Under the pieces are notes generated by a model. That model saw nothing but the letters and a program-made list of their open reading frames with translations, ran no database searches and was not told the DNA's origin. Shown one piece after another: positions 12,407-25,114 of a DNA stretch of 64,000 bases (position 1 is the first letter of the stretch; each line of letters opens with the position of its first letter). A program made the translations under genes and the position numbers. The stretch spans positions 415,618,959-415,682,958 of the forward strand of contig NC_057809.1 in the NCBI RefSeq assembly GCF_018294505.1, read 5' to 3'. The stretch is from Triticum aestivum. Lineage: Eukaryota; Streptophyta; Magnoliopsida; Poales; Poaceae.

Positions 12407-15400
12407 ACCATAACTTGCAAAACCTTTTCTCATCCAAGGGCTTTGTGAAGATATCTGCCAGTTGCTGTTCAGTGTTGACGTGTATGATATCAATATCTTC
12501 CTTCATGACATGATCTCTGAGAAAGTGATGACAAATTTCAATGTGCTTTGTCTTCGAGTGCTGAACTGGGTTGTTAGCAATATTGATGGCGCTGTTGTCG
12601 CAGTAGAGTGGAACTTGCTTCAGATGAATTTCATAGTCTTTGAGTGTTTGCATCATCCATAGAAGCTGAGCGCAGCAAGATCCAGCAGTAATGTATTCGG
12701 ATTCAGCAGTGGAGAGAGATACACAGTTCTGCTTCTTTGAAGACCAACATACAAGTGATCGTCCCAGAAAGTGACATGTGCCTGATGTAGACTTGCGATC
12801 CACCTTGTCACCAGCATACTCAGCATCCAAGAATCCAACTAGATCAAACTCTGAGCCCTTTGGATACCATAATCCTAGTGTTGGGGTGTGAGCCAAATAT
12901 CGAAGAATTCGCTTCACAGCTAAGTGATGCGATTCCTTTGGTCCCGCTTGGAATCGGGCACACATGCAAACACTAAGCATGATATCTGGCCTAGATGCAC
13001 ATAAATAAAGCAAAGAACCAATCATGGAGCGGTATACCTTTTGATCGAACTCTTTACCTTTGTCGTCGGGACCCAGATGGTGTTTAGCTGGCATTGGCGT
13101 CATGTAACCTTTGCAGTCTTGCATTCCAAACTTCTTCAGGCAATCTTTGAGGTATTTCTCTTGAGATATGAAGATGCTGTTGTGTTGCTGTCGTATTTGA
13201 AGACCAAGGAAGAACCTCAACTCTCCCATCATGTACATCTGATATTGCTCTTGCATCATGTATCCAAACTCATCACTGTATTTCTGATTAGTGCAGCCGA
13301 AGATAATGTCATCCACATATATTTGGCACACAAACAATTCACCATCATATGTCTTCGTGAAGAGTGTGGGATCTAGGGAACCAGGTTTGAAGCCTTTGCT
13401 CTTCAGGAAGTCTTTGAGTGTGTCATCCCAAGCACGAGGGGCTTGTTTGAGGCCATACAGTGCCTTGTTGAGCTTATACACCATGTTAGGATGTTTTGGA
13501 TCTTCAAAGCCAGGCGGTTGTGCAACATACACTTCTTCTTCAATCTTGCCATTGAGAAAAGTGCTCTTCACATCCATTTGATACAGAAGAATGTTATGAT
13601 GATTTGCATAGGCCAGCAGTATGTGTATAGCTTCAAGCCTAGCCACAGGAGCAAATGTTTCATCGAAGTCAATTCCTTCAACTTGAGTGTATCCTTGAGC
13701 AACAAGACGAGCTTTGTTTCTGACAACATGACCATGCTCATCTTGCTTGTTGCGATATATCCATTTAGTGCCTATGATATTATGCTTACAAGGATTAGGA
13801 CACTTGACCAGTTCCCATACATTATTCAGCTCAAATTGTTGAAGCTCTTCTTGCATAGCTTGAATCCATTCAGGTTCCATGAAGGCTTCATCAACTTTCT
13901 TGGGTTCAGATATTGAGATGAATGCGAAGTGCCCACATAAATTTGCTAGTTGTGTTGCCCTTGAATGAGTGAGTGGACCAGGTGCATTCATGCTATCAAT
14001 TATTCTCTAAATTTGTACTTCATTTGCAACCCGAGGATGAACAGGACGAAGATTTTGCTCTTGCTAATCATTTTCATCATTAGAAGAATTGTCTTCAGGC
14101 TGAGCATTGTCTTCAGGTTGATCAGGTGCAGAGATGATGAGTTCCTCTTCGGGCTGTGCTTCAAACGGTATGATTTCTCCAGTTCCCATAAGCTTGATGG
14201 ATTCACTGGATGGAGCTTCATCTAGCACATTTGGCAGGTGCTCTCTTTGCGAGCCGTTAGTCTTATCGAACCGCACATCCACAGTTTCAACCACTTTATA
14301 GTGAAAGAGGTTGAAGACTCTGTAGGAGTGCGAATCCTTTCCGTATCCAAGCATAAAACCTTCATGTGCTTTCGGTGCAAATTTTGAACTGTGATGTGGA
14401 TCCTTGATCCAGCACCTGGCACCAAATACTCTGAAGTAACTGACATTTGGCTTCTTACCAGTGAGAAGCTCATAGGATGTTTTGTTCAAAAGCTTGTGAA
14501 GATAAACACGGTTGATGATATGGCATGCAGTATCAATGGCTTTAGGCTAGAACTTTCTTGGAGTCTTGTATTCATCGAGCATCGTCCGGGCCATCTCAAT
14601 GAGGGTTCTGTTCTTGCGTTCCACGATGCCATTCTGCTGCGGCGTGTACGGAGCTGAGAACTCATGAGTGATGCCCAAAGTATCAAGATAAGTGTCGAGG
14701 CCGGTGTTCTTTAATTCAGTGCCATTGTCACTTCCGATGTGCTTGATCTTGACGCCATAGTTGTTCATGGCTCGATTGGCGAAGCGTCTGAAGACATCCT
14801 ACACTTCAGTCTTGTAGAGGATTATATGCACCCATGTATATCTTGAATAATCATCAACAATGATGAAGCCATAGATACAAGCAGTAGTAGTAAGAGTTGA
14901 GTAGTGAGTGGGACCGAAGAGGTCCATGTGTAGCAGTTCGAAGGGTTGAGTCCTTGTCATGATTGTCTTCGAGGGATGCTTGGCCCTTGTCATCTTTCCA
15001 GCTTCACAGGCACCGCATAAGTGATCCTTCTTGAACTTGACGCCCTCGATGCCTATGATATGCTTCTTCTTTGCAAGAGTGTGCAACTTCCTCATGCCAG
15101 CATGACCTAGCCTCCGATGCCAGAGCCAGCATTCTAAAGCTTTTGCAAGAAGACATACAGAAAGCTATGGTCCTACTAAGAAATCTACCATGTACAAATC
15201 ATCTTTCCGGTACCCTTCAAAGACTAGAGACTTGTCGGATTCCATTAGAACAAGGCAACGATATTTTCCAAACATCACAATCATGTTTAAATCGCAAAGC
15301 ATTGAGACAGACATTAAGTTGAAACCAAGGGATTCAACAAGCATCACTTTATCGATGTGCTGATCCCTTGAGATTGCAACTCTACCTAGACCCAATACCT

Positions 15401-15545
15401 TGCTTTTACCAGTATTAGCAAATGTGATGTGACTCTTGTCAGATGGACGTAAGGTTGAGTCCATGAGAAGACTTCGCTTGCCAGCCATGTGATTAGTACA
15501 TCCACTATCAATAATCCATTCTGAAGCAGCTGGTGTCATACCCTA
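12407..15545 (-). pseudogene. pol: Copia pol (protease, integrase, RT, RNase H), five in-frame stops
   Basis: One minus-strand frame carries, in order: protease with WIIDSGCTNHM (DSG active site); the HHCC zinc region with HRRLGH and CGAC; integrase core with HMDLFGP, DDYSRYTW, GSDNGTE and ERKNRT; reverse transcriptase with [12 protein letters not shown] and IYVDD; and RNase H with TAESEY and [11 protein letters not shown] stops lie at 15165-15167, 14799-14801, 14547-14549, 14064-14066 and 14007-14009, with no frameshift among them. A further TAG sits just upstream of the protease (15543-15545). The frame is cut at 12407 by the Gypsy insertion, which replaces the last RNase H residues. It would reverse-transcribe and integrate the element if intact; it is not. 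Confidence 0.93.
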
Positions 15546-15979
15546 CAGTGCAGTTAGGGGGATAGGCTTCACGAAGAGAATTGTGAAGCATAAACATTTG
15601 ACGAGCAAGTGGATTATGAAAGCTTAGATCGAGGTTAGGACTGATAGGGCAAGTAGTAAGCGACTCAGAAACAAAATACATAATAAGACCATTTGGGCAT
15701 TTGATCTTGCACCCTACAAGATGTTTAAGGTCCCCAGCAATAGCTTCAGACGCATTTGATTTTCGGCTGGAGACCCTTCCCCGCAGAAAAAAGTTAAGCT
15801 TTCTTAGCCACCCATATCTTCAAGGGTGGCTTCGAAGCAATGAGTCTAAGTGCAGCATCTGAGAACTTCGGCTTTGGAGCCCTAGCAAATAGTCTTGCAG
15901 GTGGACAATAGTACTCATAAGAATAAGCAGAGTAGTTCTTGGTCTTATGAACATGGCGGTTTGATGAAACACACTCATA
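15546..15979 (-). other. Gag-pol junction, no intact frame
   Basis: About 430 bases between the gag stop (15980) and the protease frame. Gag and pol are in different frames here. Only short fragments are open, so this is decayed gag-pol linker rather than a separate gene. Confidence 0.6.
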
Positions 15980-18334
15980 TTAATAGGCCTGAGTATGGTT
16001 TCCCTGCAAAACATTTGCGTTAGTGCGACTCAGGTGAGTCCTCTGTCTATATGAAGCCTTTGGACCATATGAAGCCTTTGGTCTGGGGTTTGTCTTCTTC
16101 ACTTGTGGTGTCATGACGACATTCACAGGAAGATTCTCCAGACACTTTTTCGGCACCCAGACTTTCTTCATAGTTGGCCCATTCCTGCAGTTAGTAGCAA
16201 TATAGCTAGCAAACACTTCTCCATTCTGATTCTTAAACAGTTTATAGTTTGCATCAAAGGATTCATCAATGACAATGGGATTAGTACAAGTGAAGCCAGA
16301 TAGGGTGGATGGATCCACTGAAGGTTCCTTTGTAGCAACCCTTGTGGTTTTGGGGTGTTGCTCAGGTTTCCAGTAAGAGCCATCAGCATTCATTTTCCTA
16401 TCGAACCCAACACCCTCTTTCCTAGGGTTTCGGTTCAGGATCTGCCTTTTGAGGATGTCACATAGTGTCTGATGCCCTTTGAGACTTTTGTACATCCCTG
16501 TTTCAAGCAATGTCTTCAACCTAGTATTTTCATCAGCAATAGCAGTGGTATCCTCAGCAGAGGGGTTAGTAACCACATCAATAGTTGAAGATATTGCAAC
16601 AGTAGCAGTAGTAGAACATCCAGCAATAGAAGTAGCGTTGTCACGCTCAATGCATTTAAGACATGGTGGTTCAAATACTTCCTGAGCGGAACTGATCTGT
16701 TTGGCGCGAAGTGACTCGTTTTCCTTTTGAAGATCTTCATGAGCCGCTCTCAATTTCTCAAGATCTTGCTTCCTTTGAAGATAATCATAGGAAAGCTTTT
16801 CATGAGTTGTTGAGAGTGTTTCATGACGACTTTCATGTTCCTCATACTTAACATGAAGATTTTTAATGTCTTCAATTAAGGACTGAGATCGAGTCATTTC
16901 AGCGTCTAACAGGTCACCGCTTTTGCCTAACAGTTTTTGAATATGTTCCATAGCTTTCTGTTGTTCAGTTGCAATTTTAGCAAGTGTTTTGTAGCTGGGT
17001 TTGGAACCACAATCAGAGTCATCTTCACTGGATGTTTGGTAGTGAGTAGTGCATGAGTTTACCTTGGCATCGCGTGCCATGAAGCAGTAGGTGGGTGCGG
17101 AGTTTCCCTTATCATCAGCATCGGCGTCGGTGATGAAGTCATTATCTTCAGTGTTGAAGATGGACTTGGCAACGTAGGCTGTAGCCAGACTTGCAACGCC
17201 AGAATTGGACTCCTCCTCAGACTCCACCTCCGCCTCCTCAGAAGCAGATTCCTCCTCTGAATCCATTTCCTTGCCAACAAACGCATGAGCCTTGCCAGAT
17301 GAGCTCTTCTTGTGTGATGAAGACTTTGAGGAAGACTTGGAAGAAGACTTTGAGTATTTCTTCTTCTTCTTGTCGTCGGAATCATATTCCTTGCTCTTCT
17401 TCTTGTTGTTGTTCTCATTGTCCCACTGCGGACACTCAGAGATGTAGTGACCAGGTTTCTTGCACTTCTGGCATGTTCTCTTCTTGTAGTCATGAGCAGA
17501 AGCTTCATCATTCCTTGAGCTGGATCGTGAGGACTTTCTGAAGCCTTTCTTCTTGGTGAATTTCTGGAACTTCTTCACAAGCATAGCAAGCTCCTTTCCA
17601 ATGTCTTCAGGATCATCAGAACTGCAATCAGATTCTTCTTCAGATGAGGAAACAACTTTTGCCTTCAAAGCACGAGTTCTCCCATAGTTGGGACCATAGG
17701 TGTCTCTTTTCTCAGAAAGCTGAAACTCATGCGTGTTGAGCCTTTCAAGTATGTCGGGCGGATCGAGTGTCTTGAAGTTAGGGCATTCTTGAATCATCAG
17801 GGCTAGGGTGTCAAACGAGCTATCAAGTGATCTCAGGAGTGTCTTGACGACTTGATGCTTGGTGATCTCAGTAGCGCCAAGGGCTTGAAGCTCATTTGTG
17901 ATGTCAGTGAGTCGATCAAATGTGAGCTGAACATTCTCATTGTGGTTTCTGTCGAAGCGGTCGAAGAGGTTGCGAAGGACACTGATTCTTTGATCTCTCT
18001 GGGTTGAGACGCCTTCGTTGACCTTGGAGAGCCAGTCCCAGACTAGCTTGGATGTTTCCAGAGCACTCACATGGCCATACTGTCCTTTGGTCAGATGACC
18101 ACAAATGATGTTCTTGGCAGTGGAATCCAGTTGAACGAACTTCTTGACATCAACAGCGGTGACACCTTCAGCAGCCTTGGGGACGCCATTCTTGACGACA
18201 TACTAGAGGACGACATCAATGGCTTCCAGATGCATGCGCATCTTATTCTTCCAGTAGGGATATTCAGTTCCATCGAAGACTGGCATGCAGCAGAGACTTT
18301 GATTATCCCTGTAGTCGACATAGCTAAAACTCCA
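15980..18334 (-). pseudogene. gag: Copia gag with zinc knuckle and coiled coil, one early stop
   Basis: The frame is open from about 18349 to 15980 except for a TAG at 18203-18205. Upstream of that stop is a recognisable gag N-terminus (MPVFDGTEYPYWKNKM), so the true protein is about 90 residues longer than the open 696-codon part. Further on come a CCHC knuckle (CQKCKKPGHYISEC), a Ser/Lys-rich tract, an acidic tract and a roughly 70-residue coiled coil near 16700-16950. A long gag of about 780 residues fits the SIRE/Maximus clade. No ATG is seen at the very start of the frame; the first in-frame Met is the MPVF one. The product would package the RNA. Confidence 0.85.
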
Positions 18335-18373
18335 GGTGGTTAAACCGAATCACACAGAACAAGGGAGTACCTT

Positions 18374-18385
18374 GCTCTGATACCA
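18374..18385 (-). other. Primer-binding site (initiator Met tRNA) of Maximus-like element
   Basis: TGGTATCAGAGC on the minus strand, two bases inside the LTR boundary at 18388. This is the classic Copia primer site complementary to initiator tRNA-Met. It makes 18388-19722 a 5' LTR read on the minus strand. Confidence 0.93.
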
Positions 18386-18387
18386 AT

Positions 18388-19722
18388 TGAAAGTGCTAGT
18401 GATCGACTAGAGGGGGGGTGAATAGGCAATTTTTAGGAAAGTCTTCAAAACATGGAAGTTTCGAAGACAAACGATAGAAATAAACCTATTACCATGCAGC
18501 GGAAGGTAGACTACACTAAGCAAGCCACAGTCAAGTATTCAATGGAATGAAAGCACAAAGACTAATAGCAGCTAGGCAGTATAGATCAGGACGGAAGATA
18601 GTATGAAGACAATCAAGACAAACAGTCACACAATGAAGACAAATAGATAATGCAAACAGGCAATGACTTCACAAGGACCAATCTGCAAATAAAGAGATGG
18701 GAAGGATAGAACCAGTGGCTCGATGAAGACAATGATTTGTTGGACCAGTTCCATATGCTGTGACAACTGTATGTCTGGTTAGGGAGGCTGAGATTCAACT
18801 CAGAAGACCGTGTCTTCACCTTATTCCCCTTGAGCTAAGGACACCCAGTCCCCGCCCAATCACTCTGGTAAGTCTTCAAGGTAGACTTCCAAACCTTCAC
18901 AGACTTCGTTCACTGGCGATCCACAATCACTCTTGGATGCTCAGAATGTGACGCCTGACCGGCTGGAGGATTCACAGTCCTCAAGTGTAATAAGTCTTCA
19001 GATCACACAGACAGGAAGACTTCAGTGATGCCTAACACTCTTTGGCTCTGGGTGTTTAGGGCTTTGTCCTCGCAAGGATTTCTCTCTCAAAGGCTTCGAG
19101 GTGGGTTGCTCTCAAACGACAAAAGCCGTATACTAACTCTGAGCAGCCAACCAATTTATGGTGTAGGGGGTGGGCTATTTATAGCCACTAGGCAAGCCGA
19201 CCTGATTTGTCCGAAATGACCCAGGGTCACTAAGGAACTGACATGTGTTCCAACGGTCAGATTTCAAACACACACGACAACTTTACTTGATCTACAAGAA
19301 AGGCTGACTTATCCAGCTCTGGATAAGATTTGCTCTCATTGTCTCCGCTCGAAGACATAGGATTTTGGTTAAGCATCACTTCAGTCATTCTGACTGGTTC
19401 ACTTGGACCCCACTTAACAGTACGGTGGTTCCTATGACTCAACAAAGAAGAAAAAGAACGACGAAACAACTAAGTCTTCGCGCTCCATAGTCTTCACGCG
19501 ATGTCTTCTCTTGTCACAGTCTTCAATGTGAATGTCTTCACATACCACCTTTGTCTTCAATATCTTCATACATTTTTAGGGGTCATCTCCGGTAGGTGAA
19601 CCGAATCAATGAGGGACTTCTACCTGTGTTATCCTGCAATTCTCACAAACACATTAGTCCCTCAACCAGGTTTGTCGTCAATACTCCAAAACCAACTAGG
19701 GGTGGCACTAGATGCACTTACA
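18388..19722 (-). repeat. 5' LTR of minus-strand Maximus-like element
   Basis: 1335 bp. Read on the minus strand it begins TGTAAGTGCATCTAG and ends GCACTTTCA. It is the inverted counterpart of the plus-strand LTR 25115-26447, with nearly the same length. A TATAAAT box is at 19177-19183 (minus). Its outer end touches the plus-strand element directly at 19723. Confidence 0.95.
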
Positions 19723-19734
19723 CATCCCTATCCC

Positions 19735-19741
19735 TATAAAT
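19735..19741 (+). promoter_or_regulatory. TATA box upstream of extra ORF (plus copy)
   Basis: TATAAAT followed by CACCCCAGTCATTATC and an AAACCCTAGCG leader, conserved with 4207-4213 in the minus copy. An intron-like GTAAAT...TTTACAG stretch follows at about 19987-20009. A separate promoter for the extra ORF is inferred, not shown. Confidence 0.45.
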
Positions 19742-20461
19742 GCATGCCTCACCCCAGTCATTATCTCTTCTTCCACTCTCGCACAAACCCTAGCGCCACC
19801 GCTAGCCCTCGACGACACCGGCGATGAAGCGTTTAGGTGCCGCGACCTCACCGACGCCATCCTCACGCCAGCCGCGGACCTCGTCTTCTCTACCGTCGCC
19901 ATAGGTGTCCTCCGTCGCCAAGTTAGGGCACGGAAGATCAAACTGCTCGGCCTCCTCTTCCACTCCGTCTAGCAGTTCCTCGTGTGGTAAATAAAACCTC
20001 TTTTTACAGTCTTTTTGATCCGATAGATTCATCCTTTTCAACCACAAGTGGTTTCTGTTCCTACAAGTTGGATCTATCTCATTCTGCATCTCACAACATT
20101 CCTAGTATGTTCACTTATGCTTCACAAAGTAGTTAGATTCCTCACTTGTACTTATTCGTGGATTCATACAAATCTGGAACCAACTCTCTACATATGAGTG
20201 AATGTCTTCGCACTATGAGGTCAATGTCTTCTAAACTGATTTATCTTCAAAATCTTCTGAGAATGCATATGACCTCTTCCCCTTCCCTCGCATCTCTAAT
20301 GCTGTCACAGGTACATGTCCATGGGAGAATCCCTTGGTTCTCATAGTCTGCATTCATTTGAAGAGTTCTTACAACGTCACATAAATTCTCCTGAAGCCAG
20401 TTCCTGTCTGACCAGTAGACAGAAGACTTCGACAGTGTTGAAGCCTTTCAGTCTAAACATC

Positions 20462-23400
20462 ATGACAACTCAAAAATCAGTCAGGAAGGGCGACAGACAA
20501 CACCATGGAAACACTGCTAAGGACTTGCCACCGGATCTCTATGAGTTATACAAGTCAGATCCAGAAGAAACCTATGGAGAACGGAAGAACCGAATCCAAT
20601 GGATTCGAAGACATTGGGTTGAGGAATGGTTCAAGTACAGATTCGTCACCAAGGAGTATGCTGAGAAGAATGCCTTAAAGGGCCCCTGGGGAGATATAAT
20701 ATACAAAGGTCTTCAGCCCAAGTCGAAGTTCGAAGCTATTGCTCAAGGCTTCTACCCCTGCATGATTCGTGGACCGCAGCCTGCTAATGCCGACCCATCC
20801 TCTCTGTTATGGTGTCGTGAAGATAATCTGTTCAAGCGCAACTATCAGGCTGCAAAGAACTCTGCCAAGGAAAACAAGAAGTCTTTGGGATTAGAATTCA
20901 ACCCAGACCCCCTCTGCACCACGAGCTGACGGCACACGCGAAGCTGAACCCAATCTTATTGGGCCCTTCTACAACTTGGAAGGTCTCATTACTCACATTC
21001 AGGTTCAAGGGGCAGCCGTGGACCACTCTGCAGATGACACTAATTCTGACGAAGCACCTGCACCATCGAAGCCTGTGAAGCAAAAGAAACCAAAGGCTTC
21101 AAAGCCCTCTTCTGCACCAAAGGTATCACGGGCGAAGCCTCTGGCCACTGCACCTCTTGAAGTCAGTGTGCAGTCTGAAGATCTCTCACGCATCTCAAAG
21201 TCTGAGAAGATGAAAAATCCCATGCAACCCACTGGTCAAGCACTGACTCATGCTGCTGTTTTGAGAAACGAGAATGACGCCATTGATCTGTCCAGCGATG
21301 ATGATCTTGGCGATGATGCTCTAGAACAATTGATAAAGAGCAAGCAAGAGGCGGAAATCTTCAATGATCTTCCTCTCTTTGATGTGGAGATCCTGTACAA
21401 GTTTATTGATGAGTGGTTTGACAGCCCAGATGTCAGTTTTGATGATCTTCAGCTTCCAATTGGCCTCAACGTCTCCTTCCACAGAGCCATTTCTACTGAG
21501 CTGGCTCTTGCTCAGAAAATTGTTCAGCTGAAGCATAAGATCGATTATGAAAAGGCTCAGTTCAAGAAGCACATGGCCAAGCTCAATGTTGAAGACATTC
21601 AAAACTTCAAGGTCATGATGCATGAGCTCAAGGAGGCATTCCACAAGAAAATAGAAGAAGCAAAAGGTTCTTGTGAGCGCATGAAGAATCTTGCTGCCAA
21701 ATGTGTTCAAGGCTACAATGAAGCTGAAAAGCGCAAGGCTTTGGGGCGACCAGACATCGACCCCAGAATGGCTGCCAAGAAGAAGAAGCGAGCTGTGGCA
21801 GAACCAGAAGCATCAAGGCAGGAAGAACCTTGCATTGTCTTCGTAGCCAGTATGACAGGCTCGAAGCCTAAGGTCCCCACAGTGGCTTCAGAATTCAAGA
21901 AAAGTAGAGCAGCTGAAGCCGAAGCCAGAAAGCGCAAGACCAAAGCCACCACTGATGATGCTCCCCCAACCAAGAAAAGGAAAACAAAGAAGAGAGACCG
22001 GGCTGCTTCCACAGAGCCCCTTGTTGTCGAGCCAATTTCTGTTGCTCGTCCTTCCTCTGCACATCGAGAACGTCATTTGGTAGTTCATGAGCCTGCTTTC
22101 ACAGAGGCTCCTAAAGTTGAAGAGAATCCAGCTGTTGACCCCACCACAGCTAAAGACATTGGTCCTCATGACAATGTTGAAGATGATGAAGTCCTTCCTC
22201 AGATCGAGCACAATTTGGTATCATCGCCTGTTCTCACAAACAGCAAACTCATCAGCATTGGTCGTCCATTGACGCCTATTGCTCAGGATGACTCATGGGC
22301 TAATCACCCTCAAGAATCCCCTCATGCTGAAGAAACACCAGTCACTCCCCCACCTCATGTCACCACTCCGGTGATTGACAGTGAAGACTTTGAGGCCCAA
22401 CCAACTCCATCTCCACAGGTGTCGCCAGCATTTCGCAGGCTTCGCAAAGGACCGAGGCCACAGGTCACATTGTCAAGTGTTCCCGAAGGAGAAGAGCGCC
22501 AATCCATCTCACGCAAAGTCTTTCCTGAAGCCTCTCCTACTATGAACATTCCTGAATCTGAAGCCAAAGCGGCTGAATATATTCCAGCTGCATCAGCCGA
22601 TGAAGAAGAAGAACCACGTGATGAAGAAAGAGTTGCTACACCCCCGTCCAACCCTGAAGTTGTTCTCAAGGAGAATGTGTCTGACCCTCCAGCTCCTGAA
22701 GTGGAGGTTACCGATACTGAGACGGCCACCAACATCAACACTGAAGCCAATGACGTTGTCATGGCTGAAGCTAATGTGGTGCCAGATGATGCTGCACCTG
22801 AAGCCAATGCAGCACCAGAAGCAAATCCGCTGCCTGAAGCCAATGCCTCTGCTCCTGTACCTCCTCCAAGGCCACACACCATCGAGCAAGCATATGATCG
22901 TGGACAGCTTGTTACCGTCCGCTGGCCAATCCTGCTTCATCCACCTGCTCCCAGACCTCAGTTTTCCTATCATGTGGAGCACATGCCTCAGGTCCAGAAG
23001 CCAAAGCCAAGGCTACCATGGTTTCCAGGTACTGCAACTTCACCAGGATCATTTAATCTGAATTGATTCAAGGCACACCACATTCTTCAACAGTGCCAAG
23101 AACCCCTACACAAGGCCAAGAATCTCTTCGGACCGATTCTAGAGTTATCAGCAGCGAAGCTATTATTCATGCATCTTGTACAATCAGGGACGCATCTTCC
23201 CTCACATGCATCTTGATTGTGAAGCCATTGCTGGACTGCCATGCCTTGAAGAAGCCCTTGACTGCTTTTGTGATGCGGGTCTGCTTAATTTTGTGACTGA
23301 CAAGGAACACTAGAATGAAGAACTTCTGCTTCAATTCTATGCTACCCTCCACATTCAAGGATACAACAGGGATCCGAAGACTTCGATCCTTGAGTGGATG

Positions 23401-24579
23401 ACATGAGATGTTCATCATGAATCTAAAGCTCAAGACAGCATTGAGCTCACAGCCCTGCCCACTCCTGGTGAATACTATGAACCAGGTTGTCAACAACACC
23501 AGAATGCTTTGGAGAGCATTTTCCAGAAGCTAGAACCCAACATGAGTCAAATGCTGAGCATGATGAAGCCTTTGCCACACGACGCTGAATACCCAACCGA
23601 ATTCTTTGTTGAAGACCTAAAGTATCTGCCCCGCACCATTTATCATATCATCAGAAAGACTCTGTGGCCAGTCAAAGGACATTCATCTGCAGTGAAGCTT
23701 GAAGGAGCAATGAAGACTTTGGTTTTCTATATCTTCAATGGCATAAGTTTCAATGCTCAAGACTTCTTCATCAGGCAGTTGGCTGCATCTGGCTCCGATA
23801 TTTTTGGTCTGAAGTTCTATGCTCCATGGGTCATGCGCCTTATCAAGCTTCACTCTACCTTCAACTATCAACCGTCTACGCGCAATCACCTTGTATTCTT
23901 GCCAGAGGTTGATCTGTCTGTTGAAGCTATTTACCCAGAGCCTGCTAAGGACCCAATCTATCTTCACAATGTTGATTGTCAAAGCTTCACCCAGCCCATT
24001 GAAGGAGTTCAGGCAGTCTCGCGTGTTTATCCCTTGGCTGGTAAAACACGTACCCCTCGCGCCCAAACTGACGCAACTAGAAGCACCATTTCCCAGAGGC
24101 CTCGGAAGCGATCTCGTGTTCTCAATGACCGAGAGCTTCTCGTCGTGCTACATCAGAAATAGGATAAGCATCATGACTGGCTTAAGCGTCAGATGCAAAG
24201 CCTCTTGGTGGACGTCAATCGCATTCGCAATCTTGCCACCAAGAATGCCTTTGTCACACATGAAACCCGTCGGAGGTCTTGGAAGAGTTTGACTTTGCTC
24301 ACTACCGAAGAAGATCTTCAAGACGATGGCTTCACAGAAAGATTCAAGTTTGACTCCACTCCTCCAAGGAATGCTCACTTGCGTCGGACTCCCTCCCTTG
24401 AAGACTCTGACTATTCTTCCTCAGCTGCCATGGTGAATGCCAAAGTTATCGATGATCAAGATGATGCCACTTCACCACCTCCAACTTCAGCGTGTCTCGA
24501 CACTGCACCAAGTTCTTCTGCACCACCGGACCTCAACGAAGACCATGCTGCTTCGCCTGCACCTCATGGGAACGAGTAG
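20462..24579 (+). pseudogene. Extra ORF (post-pol, SIRE-type ORF2), fuller copy
   Basis: Starts at ATG 20462 (MTTQKSVRK). The first about 150 codons are charged and aromatic, with a YELYKSDPEETYGERKN stretch. A one-base insertion in the C-run near 20908-20912 shifts the frame, which then runs to a TGA at 23064-23066. Another frame resumes by 23509, crosses a TAG at 24160-24162 and ends at 24579. Whole length is about 1370 codons. Features: Lys/Arg-rich basic patch with KKRKTKKR, a predicted coiled coil near 21500-21700, Pro/Glu/Ala-rich repeats with APEAN units, and a globular-looking C-terminal part (23509-24160) with FYAPWVMRLIK. No clear membrane span, so the envelope label used for SIRE ORFs is not supported here. 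Confidence 0.75.
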
Positions 24580-25114
24580 AAGCTCTATGTCTTCAAAGCT
24601 TTTTGGTCCTTACTGACAAATGGGGGAGAAGCATATGAGTTGATAGTCATCAAGCGGGTCCATATGGGTGGTTGCTTTACTTTTTGCTACATTTGCAAAG
24701 TGCTTACAACTCTCGCTTTTGAAACATTTGGTTCGTTTTTGAGTTGTACACTTAAACTTGATGGTCGTCTGCTACTTTTTCGACACTATGTGATGCGATG
24801 ATAAATTCCGCATGTGCGATGATAAATTCCACACGAGGTCATTTGGCAGACGTCCATTTTCCCTTATGCATGTCATTATCTTTGATATATCCTTTCATGC
24901 ATGATGAATTGTCTTCATAAGTAAAAGAAGAGCTCCGCAAGTATAACCTGCCATGTGCATTTGCATTGAAAAGCAAATACTTATATGCACATCTTCAGGG
25001 GGAGCCTTCCTGCTACTTACGAAGATAATACTTAAATCCTTTACAATTTCACATACTTTTATCCCTGTTGAAAACATCAACCAGTTTGTCATCAATCACC
25101 AAAAAGGGGGATAT
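24580..25114 (+). other. 3' untranslated region with three polypurine tracts
   Basis: G-run tracts sit at 24618-24632 (AAATGGGGGAGAAG), 24994-25005 (TTCAGGGGGAGC) and 25101-25110 (AAAAAGGGGG). The last is four bases from the LTR and is the likely primer for plus-strand DNA. Several polypurine tracts before the 3' LTR are known in the SIRE clade. Confidence 0.7.

Larger units (their letters stand above)
1..19722 (-). mobile_element. Maximus/SIRE-like Copia LTR retrotransposon, minus strand, 3' end outside window
   Basis: Read on the minus strand, the order is LTR (19722 to 18388), primer site, gag with zinc knuckle, protease, integrase, reverse transcriptase and RNase H, then a long extra ORF downstream of pol. 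Protease-integrase-RT order defines Copia, and the extra ORF points to the SIRE/Maximus clade. The element is interrupted at 4942-12406 by a Gypsy element. Removing that insertion restores the RNase H tail reading into CELNILESSN, which shows that 1-4941 and 12407-19722 are one element. The 3' LTR lies beyond the left edge. The family name is from memory of Triticeae repeats. All coding parts carry stops, so the element is inactive. Confidence 0.85.

Noticed and set aside
20146..20346. Plus-strand 66-codon ORF repeated at 2676-2876 and 3601-3801 on the minus strand
   Set aside because: Conserved only because the DNA leader is duplicated; starts lie in the untranslated leader and the frames carry no recognisable protein. 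A small upstream ORF remains a weak possibility.
22355..22982. Minus-strand frames of 175 and 129 codons
   Set aside because: Shadows of the extra ORF on the plus strand, mirroring the shadows at 18-552.
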